A stretch of 64,000 nt of DNA from Bin5 sp965116395 (GCA_965116395.1 OZ220684.1:2914001-2978000), one strand, 5' to 3'; shown: positions 10,961-20,452, counted from the stretch's first letter. A program made the numbers and translations. Notes: a model not told the origin generated them from the sequence alone.

Positions 10961-12022
10961 ATGGGCCGTTACGTAATTCGCCGCCTCCTGCAGGCAATCC
11001 CTACATTGCTGGGCGTAAGTGTCATCAGCTTCGTGCTTGTCTACAACTCCCCCGGTGACCCGATCCTCATCCGTACCTTCGATCCCAACATCACCCAGGA
11101 AACACGTGAAGTTCTGCGCAGACAACTGGGGCTCGACCAGCACTGGACCCTGCAATACATCAGTTGGTTCGTAGGCATTACACTGCGAACCGGTGACGTA
11201 AGCGAAGAGTTCACCCGCCCGGATACCAGCTGTACCTTCGTCGCCTTGCTGAATTTTACATCCTGCGACAACGGCGGTGGCATCCTGCGCGGCAATCTCG
11301 GCACCAGCATCGCCACCAATCAGCCCGTCTGGGATCGGATCGTAGAACGTATGCCCGCAACCTTCGAGTTAGGTGTCTCCGCGCTGCTGGTCTCTCTGCT
11401 GATTGGGTTGCCGTTGGGCATCCTCAGCGCTGTCCGTCAGGGCTCGCTCTTCGATAACTTGGTACGCGTGCTCGCCGTTGTTGGCAATGCCCTGCCTTCT
11501 TTCTGGTTCGGCCTGATGCTGATCTTCATCTTCGGTGTTATCCTCGGCTGGCTGCCCACCGGCAGCAGGCGCACCGTTTCTCTCACCAATGAGTTCGATT
11601 TGGTGGATCGAGTCAGGCATCTGATACTGCCGACCTTTGTTTTGGCGCTCGGGGGCATCGCCCTCTTGAGTAGGGTCATGCGCACAGAGACTCTGGAGGT
11701 GATCCGCACCGACTACATCCGCATGGCCAAAGCCAAAGGAGTGGCTGCCCACCGTATCTGGTTCGTCCATGCCTTCCGCAACGCCCTCATCCCCCTCATG
11801 ACCATTCTTGGCCCGGCCATTTTTGGGGTCCTCAGCGGAGCCGTAATCATCGAAACAATCTTCTCCTGGCCGGGGATGGGGCGCTTGACATTCAGCGCCG
11901 CAGTGCAACGGGACTATCCGACCGTCTTGGGCGCAGTCATGTTTTTCGCCCTGCTGACAATTCTGGGCAACCTGCTCTCGGATATCCTGTACGGCGTCGT
12001 AGACCCCCGCGTGCGGCTCTAG
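10961..12022 (+). CDS. ABC importer permease, DppB type
   Basis: 353 residues, beginning MGRYVIRRLLQAIPTLLGVS, the standard start of DppB/OppB permeases with the first membrane helix. Residues about 60-120 form an enlarged extracytoplasmic loop with two Cys (CTFVALLNFTSC). The transport domain has PATFELGV, the LP.FWFG helix and the cytoplasmic EAA loop (RTETLEVIRTDYIRMAKAKG), which contacts the ATPase. It ends LLSDILYGVVDPRVRL, typical of the family. It is followed after 22 bp by the partner permease. An upstream in-frame ATG at 10883 falls in the hairpin and is unlikely. Confidence 0.93.
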   Translation: MGRYVIRRLLQAIPTLLGVSVISFVLVYNSPGDPILIRTFDPNITQETREVLRRQLGLDQHWTLQYISWFVGITLRTGDVSEEFTRPDTSCTFVALLNFTSCDNGGGILRGNLGTSIATNQPVWDRIVERMPATFELGVSALLVSLLIGLPLGILSAVRQGSLFDNLVRVLAVVGNALPSFWFGLMLIFIFGVILGWLPTGSRRTVSLTNEFDLVDRVRHLILPTFVLALGGIALLSRVMRTETLEVIRTDYIRMAKAKGVAAHRIWFVHAFRNALIPLMTILGPAIFGVLSGAVIIETIFSWPGMGRLTFSAAVQRDYPTVLGAVMFFALLTILGNLLSDILYGVVDPRVRL

Positions 12023-12044
12023 TTACGAGGACAGGACTACTTTC

Positions 12045-13073
12045 ATGACGGTTGCTCAGGCAGACGGTTCGGCACTCGCGGCACTTACAGCCGACCCCCA
12101 ATTGCAACGCAAGCCCCGCACCTACTGGAGTATGGCGCTCCAGACTCTGCGCCGCGATTCGGTTACACTGGTCGCAATCGGGTTCTTGGTCTCCATGGCT
12201 GCACTTTCTCTGTCCGCATCCATCATTTCTAGAAGCATCGGCGTTGGGCCCAATGATACCAACCTCGAAAACGCCTTCCAGCAGCCCTACTTGGGACCAT
12301 ACATTCAGTGGCGCACCGGCGCCGACCCGACTCGCGCCCCGCTCATGCTCGGTAAATCCGGAGGCGTTGCCCACTGGCTTGGAACCGACCAGCTCGGCCG
12401 CGATCAGTTTGTACGCCTCCTCTACGGCGGCCGCGTCAGTCTCGGCATCGCTTTTGCCGCCGCCGCCCTGACTCTGATCTTGGGCGTTACTGTTGGCTCA
12501 GTTGCCGGTTTCTTTGGCGGCGTTGTCGACGACGCCATCATGTGGTTCATCAATACCCTGAGTTCGATCCCGGGCATCTACCTGCTAATTATCGTTACCG
12601 CGATGTTCAAACCCAATCCCGTCACCCTGACCCTCTTTCTGGGCCTGTTCGGCTGGATAGGCACTGCCCGCCTGATCCGGGGAAATGTATTCAAGGTGCG
12701 AGCTCTGGACTTTGTTCTCGCGGCCCGCTCCGTCGGCACACGCAATGCCCGCATCATGCTCCAACACGTCATCCCCAATAGCCTGCCAATTATCATAGTA
12801 AATGCCGCCATAGACATTGGCACTCTCATCCTGATCGAATCCGCACTCAGTTTTTTGGGATTGGGAGTACAGCCGCCAACCGCTACCTGGGGTAGTATGC
12901 TCAACAGGGCCAACAATTTTCTCTTCTTGCGGGACCCGGATTCCGGTGTTTCCTTGGCGCTCCATCTGCTGAGTATTCCCGGTATACTGATAACACTGAC
13001 GGTCCTGGCCCTCTATCTCATCGGTGACGGTCTGCGCGACGCGCTCGATCCGATGATGAAAAATATTCGGTAA
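12045..13073 (+). CDS. ABC importer permease, DppC type
   Basis: 342 residues. It has TM1 at about 45-62, then an extracytoplasmic part and the family signature HWLGTDQLGRDQFVRLLYGGR. The EAA loop is LDFVLAARSVGTRNARIMLQHVIPN, and the C-terminal signature SALSFLGLGVQPPTATWG precedes the last helix. It forms the channel with the preceding DppB-type subunit. No ATPase follows directly; the next gene is another SBP, so the energy subunits must come from elsewhere, most simply from the pair at 18349-20452. Confidence 0.93.
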   Translation: MTVAQADGSALAALTADPQLQRKPRTYWSMALQTLRRDSVTLVAIGFLVSMAALSLSASIISRSIGVGPNDTNLENAFQQPYLGPYIQWRTGADPTRAPLMLGKSGGVAHWLGTDQLGRDQFVRLLYGGRVSLGIAFAAAALTLILGVTVGSVAGFFGGVVDDAIMWFINTLSSIPGIYLLIIVTAMFKPNPVTLTLFLGLFGWIGTARLIRGNVFKVRALDFVLAARSVGTRNARIMLQHVIPNSLPIIIVNAAIDIGTLILIESALSFLGLGVQPPTATWGSMLNRANNFLFLRDPDSGVSLALHLLSIPGILITLTVLALYLIGDGLRDALDPMMKNIR

Positions 13074-13172
13074 ACAGTACGGTGTGTGCAGCGGATCCGG
13101 TCAATACCATCCACCGGCTGCGCACCGACTGCCAAACACTTGTTGCAAGCTCTCAGAAAAGGAGTTAAACGT

Positions 13173-15755
13173 ATGAGAACCAAACGATTTTCCTTCCTGG
13201 CGATCCTGCTGATCGCCGTCCTTGTCCTCGCTGCCTGCGGCGCATCCGATGAGCCGGAAATGGCCGAAGAACCCGCCGCGCCCGCACAGGAAGAACAGGC
13301 CGCCGCGGAAGAGGAGACGGCCGCCGCCGAAGAAGAGGAAGAAACTGAGGAAGTAGCCGAGGCTGAAGAAGAAGCGCCCGCTGCCATGAGCGAACGCACC
13401 GGCGCCTGGGTCGACGAAGTCATCGCCGTCGAAGAACCCTCAGCCGCAGCCGCTGTCACCCGTATGGATCTCGCGGAGATCGACGCCTACGCCTTCTCCA
13501 TCAGCGATGCTGAGGTCTACGCTACTGTCCAGGACACCGACAGCCTGACCTACTCCAACTCCTTCGGCGTCTACGCAGAGCTGACCTTCAACCCCGCCGG
13601 GCCTGTCTTCGAAGCCACCGGCAAACTCAACCCGTTCGCTGTGCCCCGCATCCGCGAGGCCATGAACTATCTGGTTGACCGCGATTTCATCTCCCAGGAA
13701 ATCTACGGCGGATTGGCCTCCCCTCGCTACATGGCCATTACCAACGCCTTCCCCGACTATGCCCGCCTCGTTGATATCGTCCGCCAGCTCGAGTTGGAGT
13801 ATGCACATAACCCCGACACGGCTGCCGAGATCATCAACGAGGAGATGGAGGCGCTTGGCGCCGAATTAGTCGACGGCGTCTGGAATTACGAGGACGAGCC
13901 GGTCGAGGTTATCTTCCTCATCCGCACCGAAGATGAGCGTAAGGAAATCGGCGACTACGTTTCCACAATGCTCGAGGACCTGGGCTTCGCCGTCGTCCGC
14001 GACTACAAGACAGCCTCCGAAGCATCGCCCATCTGGATCGGCACCGACCCCAACGAAGGCCAGTTCCACATCTACACCGGCGGCTGGATTACCACAGCCA
14101 TCAACCGCGACCAGGCCGGCAACTTCGACTTCTTCTATACTAACCGCGGGCTGCCCTTCCCACTGTGGCAGGCATACACGCCCTCCGAAGAATTCGACGC
14201 CATGTCTGAAAAACTGGACCTGCGCGACTTCACCACCATGGACGAACGCCGCGAGCTCTTCGGCGACGTACTCGCCCTCTCCATGCAGGACTCAGTACGC
14301 GTCTGGCTCGTCAACCAGCTCGGCTTCACCGCCTACAGAGGCGATGTCTCTGTTTCTACAGACCTGGCCGGCGGCCTCAACGGCGCCCGCCTCTGGCCCT
14401 ACACCCTGCGACGCGCCGGCGAAGAGGGCGGCACCCTCACCATCGCCATGCCCAGCATGCTGCCCGAGCCTTGGAACCCCGTCGCCGGCACCAACTGGAT
14501 CTACGACACAATGCTGATCCGCGCCACCGCCGACTTGGGCGCCATGCCCGACCCCTTCACCGGTCTCCAGTGGCCGCAGCGCTTCGACAGAGCCGAAGTA
14601 ACCGTCAAGGATGGGCTGCCCGTCGGCAGCACCCACGACTGGGTTGAACTGACCTTCGCCGAACAGATCGAAGTGCCCGAAGATGCCTGGCTCGACTGGG
14701 ACGCCGTTGAACAGCAGTTCGTCACCGTCGGCGACCTCCATCCCGACGGCCTCACCGCCAACATCAAGAGCGTCGTTTACTATCCGAACGATCTTTCCGA
14801 CCTGACTTGGCACGACGGCAGCTCGCTCAGTCTCGCCGACGTCGTTCTGAGCATGATCACCACCTTCGACCTGGCCAAGGAAGATAGCGCCGTCTTCGAC
14901 GAGGCCCAGGTGCCGAGTCTGAACAACTTCCAGAGTCACTTCAGGGGATACCGCATCGCGCAGACAAGCCCCCTCGTCATTGAGTACTACAGTGACCAGT
15001 ACACCCTCGACGCCGAGCTGAACGTGGCCAACTTCTTCCCCAGCACACCCTGGCATACCATGGCCGTTGGGCTGCTGGCTGAAGCCGCCGGCGACCTCGC
15101 CTTCTCGTCCGACAAGGCCGATGCCAATGAAATCGAGTGGATGAGCTACATCGCCGGGCCGAGCATCGAGATCCTCGAAGGCCATCTCGAATCCGCCACC
15201 GCTGATGGACACATCCCCTACGCGTCCACCCTCGGCGACTACATCAGCGCCGATGAAGCCGACGCCCGCTGGGAAAACCTCAGTGCCTGGTACGAAGATA
15301 AAGGGCACTTCTGGGTCGGCAACGGGCCCTTCTACCTCGAGAAGGCATTCACCACCGAGAAGACCGTCCAGTTGATTCGTGTCGAAAGCTTCCCCGATGC
15401 TTCCAGTAAGTGGGAAGGCTTCGACACACCCATGATCGCCGAAGTCTCGGTCGACGGGCCCGCCCGCGTCGCCTCCGGCGATGAGGCCACCTTCGACGTG
15501 ACGATCGACTTTGGCGGCGATGCCTACGCCATTGCCGACATCGACGAAGTCAAGTACCTCGTCTTTGACGCCCTCGGCGAACTCGCCCTCACCGGCACCG
15601 CCGAAGCCGTCGAGGATGGTCTCTGGCAGATCACCCTCAGCGCCGAAGACACCGCCGGCCTCGAGTCCGGCGCCAATAAACTGGAGGTGGCCGTTGCGCC
15701 CCTGCGCGTCAGCATCCCCACCTTCTCGTCCCTGGAGTTCGTGACCACGAACTGA
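13173..15755 (+). CDS. Very large ABC solute-binding lipoprotein with rearranged lobe order
   Basis: 860 residues from ATG 13173 (AAGGAG 8 bases upstream); SBPs of this class usually have 500-650. Lipobox LAAC follows MRTKRFSFLAILLIAVLV. A long Glu/Ala-rich tether (about 25-70) comes next. The usual second-lobe signature (NPFAVPRIREAMNYLVDRDF) lies early, at about 160-180, whereas the strand that normally opens the mature protein (EEGGTLTIAMPSMLPEPWNP) lies at about 422-441, followed by LTWHDGSSLSLADVV and GPFYLEK. A beta-rich extra domain closes the protein (about 755-850). The order looks circularly permuted or fused. It probably binds a peptide-like ligand for the permeases encoded next. 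Confidence 0.88.
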   Translation: MRTKRFSFLAILLIAVLVLAACGASDEPEMAEEPAAPAQEEQAAAEEETAAAEEEEETEEVAEAEEEAPAAMSERTGAWVDEVIAVEEPSAAAAVTRMDLAEIDAYAFSISDAEVYATVQDTDSLTYSNSFGVYAELTFNPAGPVFEATGKLNPFAVPRIREAMNYLVDRDFISQEIYGGLASPRYMAITNAFPDYARLVDIVRQLELEYAHNPDTAAEIINEEMEALGAELVDGVWNYEDEPVEVIFLIRTEDERKEIGDYVSTMLEDLGFAVVRDYKTASEASPIWIGTDPNEGQFHIYTGGWITTAINRDQAGNFDFFYTNRGLPFPLWQAYTPSEEFDAMSEKLDLRDFTTMDERRELFGDVLALSMQDSVRVWLVNQLGFTAYRGDVSVSTDLAGGLNGARLWPYTLRRAGEEGGTLTIAMPSMLPEPWNPVAGTNWIYDTMLIRATADLGAMPDPFTGLQWPQRFDRAEVTVKDGLPVGSTHDWVELTFAEQIEVPEDAWLDWDAVEQQFVTVGDLHPDGLTANIKSVVYYPNDLSDLTWHDGSSLSLADVVLSMITTFDLAKEDSAVFDEAQVPSLNNFQSHFRGYRIAQTSPLVIEYYSDQYTLDAELNVANFFPSTPWHTMAVGLLAEAAGDLAFSSDKADANEIEWMSYIAGPSIEILEGHLESATADGHIPYASTLGDYISADEADARWENLSAWYEDKGHFWVGNGPFYLEKAFTTEKTVQLIRVESFPDASSKWEGFDTPMIAEVSVDGPARVASGDEATFDVTIDFGGDAYAIADIDEVKYLVFDALGELALTGTAEAVEDGLWQITLSAEDTAGLESGANKLEVAVAPLRVSIPTFSSLEFVTTN

Positions 15756-15776
15756 CATTGAAGCAGTGAAACATAA

Positions 15777-15814
15777 GGAGTGAGGTGTGAGACATCGATC
15801 TCACACCTCGCTCC
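15777..15814 (+). promoter_or_regulatory. 16-bp hairpin between large SBP and permease genes
   Basis: GGAGTGAGGTGTGAGA (15777-15792) pairs with 15799-15814 over 16 bp with a single U-G pair, closing a 6-base loop CATCGA. It starts 22 bases after the SBP stop. No T-run follows. The placement matches the hairpins behind the first SBP gene, suggesting the same way of setting SBP-to-permease ratio. Confidence 0.7.
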
Positions 15815-15848
15815 TCTTCACTCTCTCCTGAATCTGAGAGGATCACCT

Positions 15849-16991
15849 ATGACAGACGCGGCTCTGCCCCTCCAACCCGGCGCCGAGAGCGCCGAACGCC
15901 CGCAGACGCAAAGCACGCTCGCACGCGTCGTGCAGTACACAGGGCTGCGCATGCTTGCCCTTTTCTTCACCGTCCTGATCGGCGTCTATCTGACGATTCT
16001 GATCGCCAATATGGGCGGCCATGTCGACAAGATTCGTAAAGGATATATCCGCGAGTCAGTGGCCATCTCCGTAGGGGTTGATCCGGAATTCAAAAACATG
16101 ACCGCCGACGAGCGCCGCGAACATATCGATCAACTGGTCGCTCTACAGGAAAAACGAATGGGGCTTGACCAACCCTTTCTCCTCCGCAGCTTCCGCTTTC
16201 TTCTGGGAGCCATGACTCTCGACCTGGGCTGGGCCGATAACATGTCCAGCGACAGCGGCTCACGCCAGGTGCGTAACATCATTCTGGAGCGTCTGCCGGC
16301 CACGTTACTTCTCTTCTCCACCACTTTCTTTTTGCTATTCTTCGTCGGAATCTTCGTCGCCCTCTATCTCTCTCGCAACTACGGCAGCAGGCTCGACCGT
16401 GTCATCGTTGGATTGGCCCCGACATCCGCTGCCCCCAGCTGGTTTTACGGCCTCTTCTTCATTCTGCTCTTTGCTGCCCTGCTGGGCTGGTTCCCGTTCG
16501 GAGGTCTCGTCTCCGCGCCCCCGCCCGATTCGATCATTAACTACGCCCTCAGCGTCCTCAACCACATGGTACTGCCGGTCATCGCCATTTTTTTCAGCGC
16601 CATCTTCCTGGGCATCTACGGCCAGCGTACCTTTTTCCTCATCTTTTCCAATGAAGATTATGTCGACATGGCCCGCGCCAAAGGCCTGTCCGACCGTGTG
16701 GTCGAGCGCCGCTACATCATGCGCCCCACCATGCCCACCATCGTGACCAGTCTCGCCCTTGCAATCATTGGCCTCTGGTTCGGTTCAATCGTTCTCGAGA
16801 CCATCTTCAACTGGCCGGGCCTGGGGCGGCTCTTCTATCTGGCCGCTAACATCTTTGAAACGTCGGTAATCGTCGGCTCCACCGTCATCTATGCCTACCT
16901 GCTCGGCTTCACCGTCTTCTTCCTCGACATCGTCTACGCCCTCATAGACCCCCGCGTCAAGGTTGGCGGCAACCAAGGAGGGCAGGCATGA
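15849..16991 (+). CDS. ABC importer permease, DppB type
   Basis: 380 residues from ATG 15849, preceded by GAGAGGATC; an earlier in-frame start lies inside the hairpin. The product has a polar N-terminus, TM1 at about 37-56, an extracytoplasmic part, then RLPATLLLFSTTFFLLFFVG, the APSWFYGLFF helix, EAA loop (NEDYVDMARAKGLSDRVVERR) and the ending LDIVYALIDPRVKVGG. It pairs with the next gene, whose ATG overlaps its stop by 4 bp. Confidence 0.93.
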   Translation: MTDAALPLQPGAESAERPQTQSTLARVVQYTGLRMLALFFTVLIGVYLTILIANMGGHVDKIRKGYIRESVAISVGVDPEFKNMTADERREHIDQLVALQEKRMGLDQPFLLRSFRFLLGAMTLDLGWADNMSSDSGSRQVRNIILERLPATLLLFSTTFFLLFFVGIFVALYLSRNYGSRLDRVIVGLAPTSAAPSWFYGLFFILLFAALLGWFPFGGLVSAPPPDSIINYALSVLNHMVLPVIAIFFSAIFLGIYGQRTFFLIFSNEDYVDMARAKGLSDRVVERRYIMRPTMPTIVTSLALAIIGLWFGSIVLETIFNWPGLGRLFYLAANIFETSVIVGSTVIYAYLLGFTVFFLDIVYALIDPRVKVGGNQGGQA

Positions 16992-18349
16992 CAGCAATTC
17001 GCCGCACCCTGTCCGCTCTTTCCCAATATCCCTCAGCCATAGTCGGCCTCGCCATAATCATCGCCATGGTCCTCTTTTCCCTCTATACCGTCATCGCCAT
17101 TCCCTACAGTGAAGCCGTTGACAAGTGGCGGGGCGGGGAAGGTGTATGGCTCGAGAACCCGCGCACCGCCAAGCCCAAATGGTATAACCTCTTCCCCGGC
17201 GTAAACCTGCCCGAAACGATGGCCCTGGGCCCCGCCGGCGAATCCGATGACGTTTCCGTACAAAAGGAGCGCCAGGTAGTCTCCGAAGAGATGACCGACG
17301 TCATCACTACCTTCACCTTCGACTACACCGCCGATGAATTTCCCCAGGAAATCTCCCTCTTCCTCACCTCTGAGCATGAACAGAAACGCCCCCTCGTTAC
17401 ACTCACCTGGCTGACGCCCGACGGACGCGAAATCCGCATCGCCGATGTCACCGTCGAAGGGCCCGTTACTGTCCGCTTCTCCCAGGAAGAAAAACTTGAA
17501 AGACGTCTCGACGGCGCAAGAGCGGAAATCGCCCTCTTCGCCGACCCCGCCTCCGACGAAGACAACCCCAGGCCGCTCAAGGGCACCTACCAACTCATCG
17601 CCGCCGGGCTCGTCTTCGAGGATGACGCCGACGTCGACGCCCGTCTCGTCGTCTACGGCCAGGTCTACGGCCTCGCCGGCACCGATCACCTGCGCCGCGA
17701 CCTCATGCTGGCCCTGATGTGGGGCATGCCCGTCGCCCTCGCCTTCGGCCTCCTTGCAGCCGTAGGAACCTCCGTCAGCACATTCATCGTTGCCGCCATC
17801 GGCGTATGGTTCGGAGGAATCGTTGACGCGGTCATCCAGCGCATTACCGAGGTCAACCTCATCCTGCCCGTCCTGCCCATCCTCATCATGGTCGGTCTCT
17901 TTTACTCGCGCAGCATCTGGGTGATGCTCGGCGTCCTGGTCGCGTTGAGCATCTTCAGCTCAGGCATAAAAACCAGCCGTGCCATCTTCCTCCAGATCAA
18001 AGAGTCGCCCTACTTCGAGGCCGCCCGCGCCTACGGCGCCGGCAACTTCCGCATCATCTTTCTTTACCTCATCCCCCGCCTGATTCCCACCCTCGTACCC
18101 GGTTTCGTCGTAGCCATCCCCTCCTTCGTCTTCGTCGAGGCGACCCTCGCCGTGCTCAATCTCGGCGACCCCCTGCTCCCCACCTGGGGCAAAGTTCTCA
18201 GCGACGCCCGCGTCAACGACGCCCTCTACCAGGGCAACTACTACTGGGTGCTCGAGCCTGCCGCGCTCCTGCTAATCTCCGGCCTCGGCTTTGCCATGGT
18301 CGGTTTCGCCCTCGACAGAGTCTTTAATCCCAGATTGCGAGATTTGTAA
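16988..18349 (+). CDS. ABC importer permease, DppC type, with large extracytoplasmic insertion
   Basis: 453 residues; DppC proteins usually have 280-350. After TM1 (about 18-38) comes an insertion of roughly 190 residues (about 40-230) that is hydrophilic and beta-like, including FTFDYTADEFPQEISLFLTS and VTLTWLTPDGREIRIADVTV. The family core follows, with YGLAGTDHLRRDLMLALMWG, EAA loop (KESPYFEAARAYGAGNFRII) and LAVLNLGDPLLPTWGKVLSD. The insertion presumably faces the SBP side of the membrane and may serve docking of the oversized SBP. It overlaps the previous gene by 4 bp and the next by 1 bp. Confidence 0.92.
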   Translation: MTAIRRTLSALSQYPSAIVGLAIIIAMVLFSLYTVIAIPYSEAVDKWRGGEGVWLENPRTAKPKWYNLFPGVNLPETMALGPAGESDDVSVQKERQVVSEEMTDVITTFTFDYTADEFPQEISLFLTSEHEQKRPLVTLTWLTPDGREIRIADVTVEGPVTVRFSQEEKLERRLDGARAEIALFADPASDEDNPRPLKGTYQLIAAGLVFEDDADVDARLVVYGQVYGLAGTDHLRRDLMLALMWGMPVALAFGLLAAVGTSVSTFIVAAIGVWFGGIVDAVIQRITEVNLILPVLPILIMVGLFYSRSIWVMLGVLVALSIFSSGIKTSRAIFLQIKESPYFEAARAYGAGNFRIIFLYLIPRLIPTLVPGFVVAIPSFVFVEATLAVLNLGDPLLPTWGKVLSDARVNDALYQGNYYWVLEPAALLLISGLGFAMVGFALDRVFNPRLRDL

Positions 18350-19329
18350 TGGCCTTTTCCGACCCGCCTCTGCTACAGATCGAGGATCTGCGTCTCTATT
18401 TCCGCACGCAGCAGGGCACCTTGCACGCCGTCGACAGCGTCAGCCTCAACCTGCGCCGCAACGAAGCCATGGTTATCCTCGGCGAATCCGGCTGCGGCAA
18501 GACCTCTCTCACCAAGGCCATCCTGCGCCTGCTGCCCCGCAACGTCCACACCTATTCCGGCAGCGTCAAACTCAACGGCCAGGACGTCATGCAGCTGAGC
18601 GACGAAGAGTATCGCCAGCAGGTCCGCTGGGTGCAGATTTCGCTCGTACCCCAGGCCGCCATGAATTCGCTCAATCCAGTGCTCAAGGTCGGTGAACAGG
18701 TGGCCGAACCACTGCTCTCCCACTACGGCGTCCGCCGCTCCGAAGCCCTCGAACGGGTCGCCGTCTCCTTTCAACATGTCGGCGTCCCCTCCGATTTCAT
18801 CAACCGCTACGCCTTCGAGCTCAGCGGCGGCATGCGTCAGCGCGTCGCCATCGCCATGGCCATGGTGACCGACCCCGACCTCATCATTCTCGACGAGCCC
18901 ACCTCCGCCCTCGACGTCCTCACCCAGGCCAACATTATGAACGTCCTCAAGCGGGTCAAGCAGGAGACCTCCACCAGCTTCATTCTCATCACCCACGACA
19001 TCGGCACCTCCAGCGAACTGGCCGACCGCGCCGCCGTCATGTACGCCGGCCAGCTCGTCGAGCTCAACGACGCCGATCAATTCTTTGTCGAGCCGCTCCA
19101 TCCCTATTCGCAGAAACTCATGTCCAGCGTTCCCAAACTCCGCCAAACCGAGGAACCCGACTTCATTAGCGGCCAGCCCCCCAGCCTGCAGGACCTGCCC
19201 CAAGGCTGCCGCTTCGCACCCCGCTGCGACCACCGCTTCGATCTCTGCGAAAACGATCCTGAACTGGTCCGGGCAGGCCGCCGCCAGCACGTGAAATGCT
19301 GGCTCCATCAGAACGGAAACAACCAGTGA
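18349..19329 (+). CDS. ABC importer ATPase, DppD type
   Basis: 326 residues; the ATG overlaps the last base of the preceding stop. Walker A is GESGCGKTS (about 44-52), the signature is LSGGMRQRVAIAMAM (about 160), Walker B is LIILDEPTSALD, and the H-loop lies in LITHDIG. The C-terminal oligopeptide-transporter extension has CRFAPRCDHRFDLC, a Cys cluster known in this family. It hydrolyses ATP in the cytoplasm to drive import, together with the DppF-type partner encoded 67 bp downstream. Confidence 0.95.
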   Translation: MAFSDPPLLQIEDLRLYFRTQQGTLHAVDSVSLNLRRNEAMVILGESGCGKTSLTKAILRLLPRNVHTYSGSVKLNGQDVMQLSDEEYRQQVRWVQISLVPQAAMNSLNPVLKVGEQVAEPLLSHYGVRRSEALERVAVSFQHVGVPSDFINRYAFELSGGMRQRVAIAMAMVTDPDLIILDEPTSALDVLTQANIMNVLKRVKQETSTSFILITHDIGTSSELADRAAVMYAGQLVELNDADQFFVEPLHPYSQKLMSSVPKLRQTEEPDFISGQPPSLQDLPQGCRFAPRCDHRFDLCENDPELVRAGRRQHVKCWLHQNGNNQ

Positions 19330-19396
19330 CGCGCACAGCCGCCCGCTTCCCTGTTACCCGCGTCGCCAAGACCCTGCTCCCGCCGAAAAACCGACA

Positions 19397-20452
19397 ATGA
19401 CAACGACCACACCTGAAACTGCACAAACCCAACCCGCCAACGGCTCCCATACCCCCGCCGAGCCCCTCCTCTCACTGCGCAATCTGCGCACCTGGTTCGA
19501 GCTCAGGCGCTGGGGCTTCGGACGCGCCGGCACCGTCCGCGCCGTCGACGACGTCAGCTTCGACCTCCACGCCGGCGAAGCCATCGCCATCGTCGGCGAA
19601 AGCGGCTGCGGCAAATCCACCCTGATGAAGACTATTCTGGGCTTGCACATGCCAACCGAAGGTTCCGTCATCTTCGAGGGCCGCGATCTCAGCGCACTGA
19701 ACGCAAAAGAGATGCAGTGGTACCGTTCCCAGGTCGGCTACGTGCAGCAGGACCCCTTCGGCGCACTCCCCCCCTTCATGGATATCCGCCGCATTCTCTC
19801 CGAACCCCTCAAAATCCACGGCAACATGAACGAGTCCCAGCGCCGTGACCGCATTCACGAGGTCATGGAAGAGGTCAGACTCACCCCCGTCGACGACATC
19901 CTCCCCCGCTTCCCCCACATGCTCAGCGGCGGCCAGCAGCAGCGCGTCGTCATCGCCCGCGCCATGCTCCTGCGCCCCCGCATGATCGTCGCCGACGAAC
20001 CCGTCTCCATGCTCGACATGTCCGTGCGCGTAGAGGTCCTGCGCCTCCTGCAAGGGCTGCAGCGCTCACACAATCTGGCCGTCGTCTACATCACCCATGA
20101 CCTCTCCACCGTCCGCTACTTCTCCGAACGCATCTTCGTCATGTACGCCGGCGAAATCGTCGAACAGGCGCTCATGGACGACGTCCTGCGCAACCCCCTC
20201 CATCCCTACACGCGCGCCCTCCTCGCCGCCATCGCCGACCCCGACCCCGAAAACGCCCGCGTCTTTCGCGATGTGCCCCCCGGCGAGCCGCCCAGCCTGG
20301 TCAACCCGCCCTCCGGCTGCCGCTTCCACCCCCGCTGCACCCACTTCATCGACAACCTGTGCGACCTGGAAACACCCATCGATTTCGAACCGGAACCGCA
20401 GCATCGCGCCCGCTGTTGGCTCTATCAGGACGACCCGCCAGCCAATACGTGA
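19397..20452 (+). CDS. ABC importer ATPase, DppF type
   Basis: 351 residues. Walker A is GESGCGKST, the signature LSGGQQQRVVIARAM, Walker B IVADEPVSMLDMS, and the H-loop ITHDLST. The C-terminal extension has CRFHPRCTHFIDNLCD. The Met-Leu-Asp variant after the Walker B Pro-Val is common in DppF-like subunits. It is the last transporter gene. It and DppD are the only transport ATPases of this class in the window, although two SBP-permease sets are present. Confidence 0.95.
   Translation: MTTTTPETAQTQPANGSHTPAEPLLSLRNLRTWFELRRWGFGRAGTVRAVDDVSFDLHAGEAIAIVGESGCGKSTLMKTILGLHMPTEGSVIFEGRDLSALNAKEMQWYRSQVGYVQQDPFGALPPFMDIRRILSEPLKIHGNMNESQRRDRIHEVMEEVRLTPVDDILPRFPHMLSGGQQQRVVIARAMLLRPRMIVADEPVSMLDMSVRVEVLRLLQGLQRSHNLAVVYITHDLSTVRYFSERIFVMYAGEIVEQALMDDVLRNPLHPYTRALLAAIADPDPENARVFRDVPPGEPPSLVNPPSGCRFHPRCTHFIDNLCDLETPIDFEPEPQHRARCWLYQDDPPANT

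Noticed and set aside
14292..15758. 488-codon minus-strand ORF opposite the large SBP gene, and similar ones opposite other GC-rich genes (for example 8827-10164, 26338-27645)
   Set aside because: Typical mirror ORFs of C-rich third positions; no ribosome binding sites and no recognisable domains, while the plus-strand genes are clear.
15777..15814. Full rho-independent terminator between SBP and permease
   Set aside because: No T-run follows the stem and the permease gene behind it needs the upstream promoter; more likely an mRNA-stability element.
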